A stretch of DNA of 27,039 nucleotides from a virus: IMG/VR virus record IMGVR_UViG_3300023443_001433, positions 1 to 27,039 of that record. The stretch is one strand, 5' to 3'. Below are positions 22,710-27,039 of this stretch, in pieces (position 1 is the stretch's first letter; every line of letters begins with the position of its first letter). Made by a program: the position numbers and the translations under genes. The notes beneath the pieces were generated by a model. The model was not told the DNA's origin and ran no database searches. It saw only the letters and a list, made by a program, of their open reading frames with translations.

Positions 22710-22825
22710 GTGCATAAAACTATAGAGAAGGATTATAAATGCACATAGATTTTTGCGCAAGTTTTTTCGTTTTTATTTTCCCCTTTTCAGTAAAAAAAAT
22801 ATTTTAATAGTCCAGGTGCATAAAT
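22710..22825. promoter_or_regulatory. Cluster of GTGCAT-type operator-like elements
   Basis: GTGCATAAAA at 22710-22719 (+), GTGCATTTAT at 22744-22735 (-) and GTGCATAAAT at 22816-22825 (+) lie between two divergent promoters. The first two form an inverted pair GTGCAT...ATGCAC around the leftward start. A fourth copy is at 5413-5408 near the ribbon-helix-helix gene promoter. Confidence 0.35.
22732..22760 (-). promoter_or_regulatory. Near-consensus leftward promoter
   Basis: On the minus strand TTGCGC (22760-22755), 17 bases, then TATAAT (22737-22732), 41 bases from the 44-residue gene start. GTGCATTTAT (22744-22735) covers the -10, so a bound protein would block it. Confidence 0.55.
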
Positions 22826-22846
22826 GGGTGATTTATTTACCTATTT

Positions 22847-22856
22847 CTGGTATATT
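22847..22856 (+). promoter_or_regulatory. Extended -10 promoter of the beta-barrel gene
   Basis: CTGGTATATT, with the extended -10 form TGG-TATATT, lies about 30 bases before the GTG start of the barrel gene. The -35 region (GTGATT near 22828) is poor, as is common with extended -10 promoters. Confidence 0.4.
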
Positions 22857-22887
22857 AGAAAAACCTAAACTTTAAGAGGAATCAAAA

Positions 22888-23400
22888 GTGAAATTTTCAA
22901 AATTAATGTGTCTAGGATTTATATTTTTAGGAGGAATAACCCTTTTGCCAGATGAATCTAAAATAGAAACGTATCATGTTTCATATATAGGATATGAACA
23001 TGAAAATGTTGGTGTTTCTTTTCCTGTTATAGGATATCGCTATCAATACGGTTCTTATATATTAGACCTCAATGGAGGTTATAAATATATTAAGACATTA
23101 GCTTCTCCTTTTCATTTTGGTAAAATAGGCATTAATGGTTATAAATCTTTTATTTCTACCATTGAAGGACAAATCTATGCAGGCGTAGGAATTGATTGCA
23201 TAGGAATTCAAACTAAAGTTCCTTCTAAAAGGAAAGAAAGGAGTTATGGCTTTCATCCTTCTGTGTCTATTGGACATGAGGTTTATATTGGGGAAGATAA
23301 AAAATTATTTACAGAAATTGTTTATAAACCTTATGAAGTGGGGAAAAACAAAAATACTTTTATCCATTCGGCTTCCTCTCGTATCGGAATTGGCTTCTGA
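22888..23400 (+). CDS. Secreted outer-membrane beta-barrel-like protein
   Basis: A 170-residue protein with a GTG start (AGAGGA 7 bases before). A signal peptide is evident: MKFSK, a hydrophobic core LMCLGFIFLGGITLLP, then a polar region. The mature part alternates in short amphipathic strands (YHVSYIGYEHENVGVSFPVI, YQYGSYILDLNGGYKY, FHPSVSIGHEVYIGEDKKL). It ends RIGIGF with a C-terminal Phe, the usual outer-membrane insertion signal. The size suits an 8-strand barrel, and the pattern recalls small outer-membrane proteins of chlamydia-like bacteria. It has its own promoter and terminator, typical of a phage cargo gene that alters the host surface. The role could be superinfection exclusion or attachment; it is not shown. 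Confidence 0.6.
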   Translation: MKFSKLMCLGFIFLGGITLLPDESKIETYHVSYIGYEHENVGVSFPVIGYRYQYGSYILDLNGGYKYIKTLASPFHFGKIGINGYKSFISTIEGQIYAGVGIDCIGIQTKVPSKRKERSYGFHPSVSIGHEVYIGEDKKLFTEIVYKPYEVGKNKNTFIHSASSRIGIGF

Positions 23401-23420
23401 CACATTTCTTTTTTCTCTCT

Positions 23421-23453
23421 GGAGGCCTTCTATTAAGTTAGAGGGCCTTTTTC
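23421..23453 (+). terminator. Intrinsic terminator of the beta-barrel gene
   Basis: AGGCCTTCTA (23423-23432) pairs with TAGAGGGCCT (23439-23448) over 10 bases with one T-G pair and a 6-base loop. TTTTT follows at 23448-23452. It isolates the barrel gene from the downstream capsid operon. Confidence 0.75.
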
Positions 23454-23532
23454 CTTGTTATCATTAAATTTTTAATTTAAAAATAAATTACGACAAACTC
23501 ATACAACCATATTTGAGATAAGGAGAAAATAT

Positions 23533-23793
23533 ATGAAATCCGTTGAGTCCTCCCATCTAAAAACAGCCGAAAAATCTAATTCTTTAAGATATTTGTTGAC
23601 TAAATTTGATAAACAGGGATGGGCAGCGGCCGAAAGAGCTCTCCCTATCCCATTTGATTTAGTCACCGTTTTAACCAATACCAACAAAAAAATTCCGGCA
23701 TGGTGGAATAAATGTATCTGGGAGGGTCTCCATCTCAAAAAAGAGGATAAAGTAATTAAATGGAAAAGGAGATTATATGAACACCTCACCTAA
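23533..23793 (+). CDS. Small phage protein of unknown function
   Basis: An 86-residue basic, helical protein with a strong ribosome site (AAGGAG). It contains LRYLLTKFDKQGWAAAERAL and a Trp-rich middle (PAWWNKCIWEGLHL). The end overlaps the next gene by 17 bases, which contains that gene's ribosome site. I recognise no family. Its place at the head of the capsid operon suggests a late assembly role. Confidence 0.55.
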   Translation: MKSVESSHLKTAEKSNSLRYLLTKFDKQGWAAAERALPIPFDLVTVLTNTNKKIPAWWNKCIWEGLHLKKEDKVIKWKRRLYEHLT

Positions 23794-24256
23794 AAAAACG
23801 GTAGGAGCGTATTCTTATGAATTCCAACAAAGACCTGATGAAAAAATTAATCCTATTGATCTTCAAAGACAAATTCATAAAGGAAATTCTAATGAAGATT
23901 CTTTTGAAAATCAGGTTAGAATAGCTGTAGAACGAGGAAAAAAATATTTAGAAGGAAATTTTTATGTAGTAGTTCTTTTTAAAAAGGAAAGACTTTTAAA
24001 GAATGTGGTTCGTCAATACTTTTTCCCAAGGAAAAGTTGTCCTACCCCTGAGTATGATCAGATTGTATATCACTATTTTCCTTCGGAAGAAAGATTAGAT
24101 TTCTTATGGGTAGTTCCCGATAAACAAAGTACCATCGATCTTCCTCTTATGGGGAAGGAACTTCCGGAGGATCAACAAGAACTCGTACAATTTTCTAAAG
24201 ATTTTAATAGCGGAAAACTCGATAGATTATGTGAGATATTAAATAAAAATCTTTAA
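23777..24256 (+). CDS. Conserved protein upstream of the scaffold gene
   Basis: A 159-residue protein with AAGGAG upstream. The core FYVVVLFKKERLLKNVVRQY, then FFPRKSCPTPEYDQIVYHY and LDFLWVVPDKQS, matches a protein I have seen encoded next to scaffold/portal genes of podovirus-like phages, of unknown function. The end EEDQQELVQFSKDFNSGKL-like helix closes the fold. No catalytic motif is obvious. A role in head assembly is inferred from its conserved position. Confidence 0.6.
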   Translation: MNTSPKKTVGAYSYEFQQRPDEKINPIDLQRQIHKGNSNEDSFENQVRIAVERGKKYLEGNFYVVVLFKKERLLKNVVRQYFFPRKSCPTPEYDQIVYHYFPSEERLDFLWVVPDKQSTIDLPLMGKELPEDQQELVQFSKDFNSGKLDRLCEILNKNL

Positions 24257-24262
24257 AGAGAC

Positions 24263-24291
24263 TTGCATTAAATTCTCATCGCTTTTAAATA
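24263..24291 (+). promoter_or_regulatory. Candidate promoter of the scaffold-capsid operon
   Basis: TTGCAT (24263-24268), 17 bases, then TAAATA (24286-24291) in the 125-base gap before the scaffold start. The -10 touches the palindrome at 24291-24304. Confidence 0.35.
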
Positions 24292-24304
24292 TGAATTAAT
24301 TCAT
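24291..24304. promoter_or_regulatory. Perfect 14-base palindrome
   Basis: ATGAATTAATTCAT is a perfect dyad just downstream of the candidate capsid promoter -10. It could be a protein-binding site; it is short and AT-rich, so chance is possible. Confidence 0.3.
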
Positions 24305-24381
24305 GAGACGTTTCCCTACGTTAATGGGCATGAATAAATTTAGAAGCCGTAATGCGATTCGCACTCGCTCTTGGAGTATAC

Positions 24382-25086
24382 ATGACAGACACAATAAATA
24401 ACGTATCGGAAGAAATTCCGAAAGAGGAAGTCGTTAACCCTAGATCTGAGCCAGATCTAAAAACTCAGAGTTCAGATACTCCCGAGAATACTTCTTCTAA
24501 GTCTGAAGATAAAAGTAAAGATTATAACTTTAGACAGATGAGGGAGATTCTTGCACAACGTGATGAAGAACTTAGAATTTTGCGCGAGCACCAGGCAGCC
24601 GTTAAAGAAGAAGAGCTTGGAGAAGAAGATTTAGTCGAAGGAAAGCATCTTAAAAAAGGCCTTCAAGAGATTAAAGAAATAATTCGGCAAAAAGAACTAC
24701 AAACGGTCCCCGACCGCCTCCGGAGCAAATTCCAAGATTTTGATCAAGTTGTAACTAAAGAAAACCTGGAAAAACTAAAAGAAACTGAGCCTGAAGTGTA
24801 CCTTCATCTCCGAAGCGGAAATGGTGAAAGCCTAAGTGCGAATGATCTTTTTACTAAAGGTGTTGCAGCGTATAAAACCCTCACCACTATGGGATTTTCC
24901 CAAGATAGTCACGATTATATGAAACAAAAAGACCACGTACAATCCAATCATAAGAAGCCTTTAAGCGCTCAAGCTATTAAAGGATCGGGGGCTCTCCACG
25001 AAGCAAATATTTTTGCCAATGGTTTGACTCCTGAATTGAAAAAACAGCTTCAAAAAGAGATGATAGAAGCAGCGAAAGCTCGGTAA
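24382..25086 (+). CDS. Capsid scaffolding protein
   Basis: A 234-residue acidic, almost wholly helical protein directly before the capsid gene. The start is the ATG at 24382, preceded by GGAG; an upstream in-frame ATG at 24352 has no ribosome site. Features are a disordered acidic N-terminus (residues 1-45), coiled coil (QMREILAQRDEELRILREHQ), a middle with DRLRSKFQDFDQVVTKENL, and a C-terminal helix (LTPELKKQLQKEMIEAAKAR) suited to capsid binding. It shapes the procapsid and is normally removed before DNA packaging. Confidence 0.8.
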   Translation: MTDTINNVSEEIPKEEVVNPRSEPDLKTQSSDTPENTSSKSEDKSKDYNFRQMREILAQRDEELRILREHQAAVKEEELGEEDLVEGKHLKKGLQEIKEIIRQKELQTVPDRLRSKFQDFDQVVTKENLEKLKETEPEVYLHLRSGNGESLSANDLFTKGVAAYKTLTTMGFSQDSHDYMKQKDHVQSNHKKPLSAQAIKGSGALHEANIFANGLTPELKKQLQKEMIEAAKAR

Positions 25087-25101
25087 TAACCGAGGTATCT
25101 C

Positions 25102-26046
25102 ATGACCACAACAACTACTGTTTTACCCGCTCCGGTTCAACAGAGCTTTTCTTATAAGCTCTTGTCTGTACCGGTTCCTTATATGATTCATAATATACCT
25201 GCGATGCTTAAGAATATGCCCCGAAATGGCGGTACTACTCTTAGAATGCGTAGATATAATCCTCTTGCTACAGCTATTGTTCCTCTAGGAAATACGGGAG
25301 TAACTCCTCCAGCCCAACAATTGACGGCTGTCAATATTGATGCAGAAATAGATTTTTATGGAACTTATATTATTCTTAATGAACAAGTTACTTTACAAAA
25401 CCAAGATCCGGTACTTAATGAAGCTTCCCAACGTCTTGGGGTTTCTCTTCGTCAGACTGAAGATGAACTTACACGTAATATGCTTGCTTCAACAGCTTCC
25501 TTCATTAACTGCACTGGAGGAACAAACGGCGATAATCCCACCGAAATTACTAGATCAGATATAGACACTGTTATTCGAACGTTAGCAGATAACAATGCCT
25601 ATACGATCGCTGATAATATTGAAGGAGAGGACCGATTCGGAACAGCTCCCGTTAGAGATGCTTATTTTGCTTTAGGAAGCACTCAATTAATTGGAGATTT
25701 AGAACAAGTTCAGGGTTTTATTGCGAAGGCGCAATATCCTTCACAAATGTCTACCTTAAGACCCGAATGGGGAAGTGTTTCTAATTTACGATTCCTTCTT
25801 TCGAGTATTGGAAGTGTATTTTCCAATTCTTCCCTATTAGGAAAGAATATTTTTAATGTTTTCTGCGTAGGAATGGAAGCTTATGCAGTTGTCGAGCAAG
25901 ATGGATATAGTGCTCAATTTATCTATCGACCTCCTATTTATGACGGACCTTTAGCTTTGAATGCTAGTGTGGGATACAAATTTGCCCAAGTTCCAAGAAT
26001 TACAAATGATGCTTGGGTTTTAAACCTAGGCTGTACACTATCTTAA
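25102..26046 (+). CDS. Major capsid protein, N4-gp56 type
   Basis: A 314-residue HK97-fold shell protein of the N4-gp56-like family. Typical stretches are LKNMPRNGGTTLRMRRYNPL, then ATAIVPLGNTGVTPPAQQLT and DAEIDFYGTYIILNEQVTLQ. The QDPVLNEASQRLGVSLRQTE helix that follows is the family's spine-helix region. RPEWGSVSNLRFLLSS and the closing AQVPRITNDAWVLNLGCT are also typical. The ribosome site is GAGGT. It follows the scaffold by 15 bases, the standard head order. Bases 25768-25807 are repeated at the window start. Confidence 0.9.
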   Translation: MTTTTTVLPAPVQQSFSYKLLSVPVPYMIHNIPAMLKNMPRNGGTTLRMRRYNPLATAIVPLGNTGVTPPAQQLTAVNIDAEIDFYGTYIILNEQVTLQNQDPVLNEASQRLGVSLRQTEDELTRNMLASTASFINCTGGTNGDNPTEITRSDIDTVIRTLADNNAYTIADNIEGEDRFGTAPVRDAYFALGSTQLIGDLEQVQGFIAKAQYPSQMSTLRPEWGSVSNLRFLLSSIGSVFSNSSLLGKNIFNVFCVGMEAYAVVEQDGYSAQFIYRPPIYDGPLALNASVGYKFAQVPRITNDAWVLNLGCTLS

Positions 26047-26055
26047 GGAGGAATA

Positions 26056-26907
26056 ATGAGTACAATAATACAACAAGGAAGATTTACTTCTACCGGGGAA
26101 GCTAAAATAATTCCTCTTAGATCTGACCTAGATTGGATGGAAGTTTATAATACCACTGTTGCTGATAATGATACTCAAACTACTGCGGTAGGAGTACAAT
26201 TTTATTGGCAAAGAGGAATGGCAGTTGCATCAGGTATTGAATATAAAAAATCCGATGCTGCCAATGCGGCTCAGCTCACTACAGGTTTTACTTTAATAGA
26301 TCCTAATGCAGGCCCTTCTGCCCCCGTCGCTGGAACTATCATTACAAAAGCTTCTCCTCCTGTGTGTACAGCCCCAGCTCATGGATTTCAGAATGGAGAT
26401 ACAGTGGCATTTAGTGATTTAGCCCAAATGCCTCAACTTTCCACTTATACATTTACTATTGATAATGTTACGACTAATACTTTTGAATTATCATTTTTTG
26501 ATACTAATACTCCTAATTTTACCCAGGAAACTTCTTTTAATGTACGTTCTTTTCCATTTTTTGAATGGAAAGGGGGATGGGCTGCTATTAGTTCAATTAT
26601 TAAAGGAGGAACTACTCAAGTACAACTTACAACGGCTGAAGTGGAAGAAGCCTATGAAGTAGGAACGGTATTGAGATTTCAGATTCCGTCGGAATATGGA
26701 ATGACTCAATTAAATGGATTATCCGGTACTATTTTAGTTTATAATGCTCCTACTAATACCTATACAATAGATATTGATTCAAGTTCTTTTACTGATTTTG
26801 TTTTTCCAGGGCCAAGTGCGGTTCCTTTGAGTAATGCATCAGTTCAAGTAATTGGTTCAATCAATACCAATGTTTCTACAGATGCAGTAGATAACGTAGT
26901 GAGCTGA
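26056..26907 (+). CDS. Virion protein with FCCH-like domains, 3' end lost
   Basis: A strong ribosome site (AAGGAGGA) precedes the ATG. The 283-residue reading has an N-terminal strand region (AKIIPLRSDLDWMEVYNTT, VGVQFYWQRGM) and two FCCH-like beta domains. The first spans about residues 95-150 (PPVCTAPAHGFQNGDTVAFS). The second spans about 200-255 (GTVLRFQIPSEYGMTQLNGL, then TNTYTIDIDSSSFTDF). It is probably a head fibre or head-tail protein; related proteins next to N4-gp56 capsids continue well beyond this point. The final codons from 26896 and the TGA lie inside the inverted copy of this gene's own 5' region, so the C-terminus is artificial. Confidence 0.65.
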   Translation: MSTIIQQGRFTSTGEAKIIPLRSDLDWMEVYNTTVADNDTQTTAVGVQFYWQRGMAVASGIEYKKSDAANAAQLTTGFTLIDPNAGPSAPVAGTIITKASPPVCTAPAHGFQNGDTVAFSDLAQMPQLSTYTFTIDNVTTNTFELSFFDTNTPNFTQETSFNVRSFPFFEWKGGWAAISSIIKGGTTQVQLTTAEVEEAYEVGTVLRFQIPSEYGMTQLNGLSGTILVYNAPTNTYTIDIDSSSFTDFVFPGPSAVPLSNASVQVIGSINTNVSTDAVDNVVS

Positions 26908-27039
26908 GCCGCATTGGCAGCATCGGATTTTTTATATTCAATACCTGATGCAACTGCCATTCCTCTTTGCCAATAAAATTGTACTCCTACCGCAGTAGTT
27001 TGAGTATCATTATCAGCAACAGTGGTATTATAAACTTCC
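26896..27039 (-). repeat. 144-base inverted copy of the same gene's start (fold-back)
   Basis: Bases 26896-27039 are the exact reverse complement of 26139-26282, with 613 bases between. Identity reaches the last base of the window. A perfect fold-back ending at a sequence edge points to an amplification or assembly chimera. Confidence 0.9.

Noticed and set aside
26139-27039. Invertible DNA segment driven by the serine recombinase
   Set aside because: The inverted copies are 144 bases, exact, and one runs to the very last base of the window. Both are pieces of the same gene's 5' region, and inversion would not make a sensible alternative gene. A fold-back chimera explains it better.

Overview
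The window is most of the genome of a tailed bacteriophage, or a prophage-like form of one. It is AT-rich and tightly packed, with many 4-base start/stop overlaps. The hallmark set is a P22-type portal, a large terminase with ATPase and nuclease motifs, a scaffold followed by an N4-gp56-type major capsid protein, internal or ejection-type virion proteins, and a row of fibre-like genes. This suggests a short-tailed, podovirus-like virion. I see no tRNA, no CRISPR array, no DNA polymerase, no tyrosine integrase and no recognisable endolysin. Standard bacterial code and Shine-Dalgarno signals fit throughout.

Layout from left to right. 1-5095 (+): a 5'-truncated tail-hub-like beta-rich protein, a small structural protein and three low-complexity or helical proteins that look like internal/ejection proteins. 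5063-5361 (-): a 33-residue membrane peptide and a ribbon-helix-helix regulator. 5478-9886 (+): six fibre or appendage proteins, including a beta-helix, a C1q-like head and a GTWTP-type fibre head. 9876-12210 (-): a recombination operon, running from a small unknown gene through Erf annealase and SSB to YqaJ exonuclease. 12204-12253: a divergent promoter region with a dyad, facing a small HTH protein gene. 12535-12741: three tandem hairpins. 12742-14743 (+): a replication-initiator-like gene with two iteron-like repeats inside it, RusA resolvase and small genes. 14837-20337 (+): terminase small and large subunits, portal, then a string of small basic or His-rich proteins. 20359-22690 (-): accessory genes. 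22888-23400 (+): a secreted outer-membrane-barrel-like protein with its own terminator. 23533-26907 (+): two small genes, scaffold, capsid and a truncated head/tail protein.

The most striking content is the accessory block at 20359-23453, which splits the usual portal-scaffold-capsid order. It encodes a protein with two membrane segments followed by a U-box-like domain, the E2-binding fold of eukaryotic ubiquitin ligases. Two flanking genes are probably cotranscribed with it, and a serine recombinase and an outer-membrane-type beta-barrel lie nearby. U-box proteins in bacteria are typical of intracellular bacteria of eukaryotes. I therefore infer that the host is an intracellular bacterium, for example a chlamydia-like or Legionella-like symbiont of a protist, and that the phage carries host-interaction cargo. 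The host assignment is inference.

Both ends of the window look like assembly or amplification chimeras. Bases 1-40 are a copy of an internal piece of the capsid gene. The last 144 bases are an exact inverted copy of bases 26139-26282. Gene ends touching these segments should not be trusted, and a stretch of genome of unknown length is missing between the capsid-side end and the tail-hub-side end.
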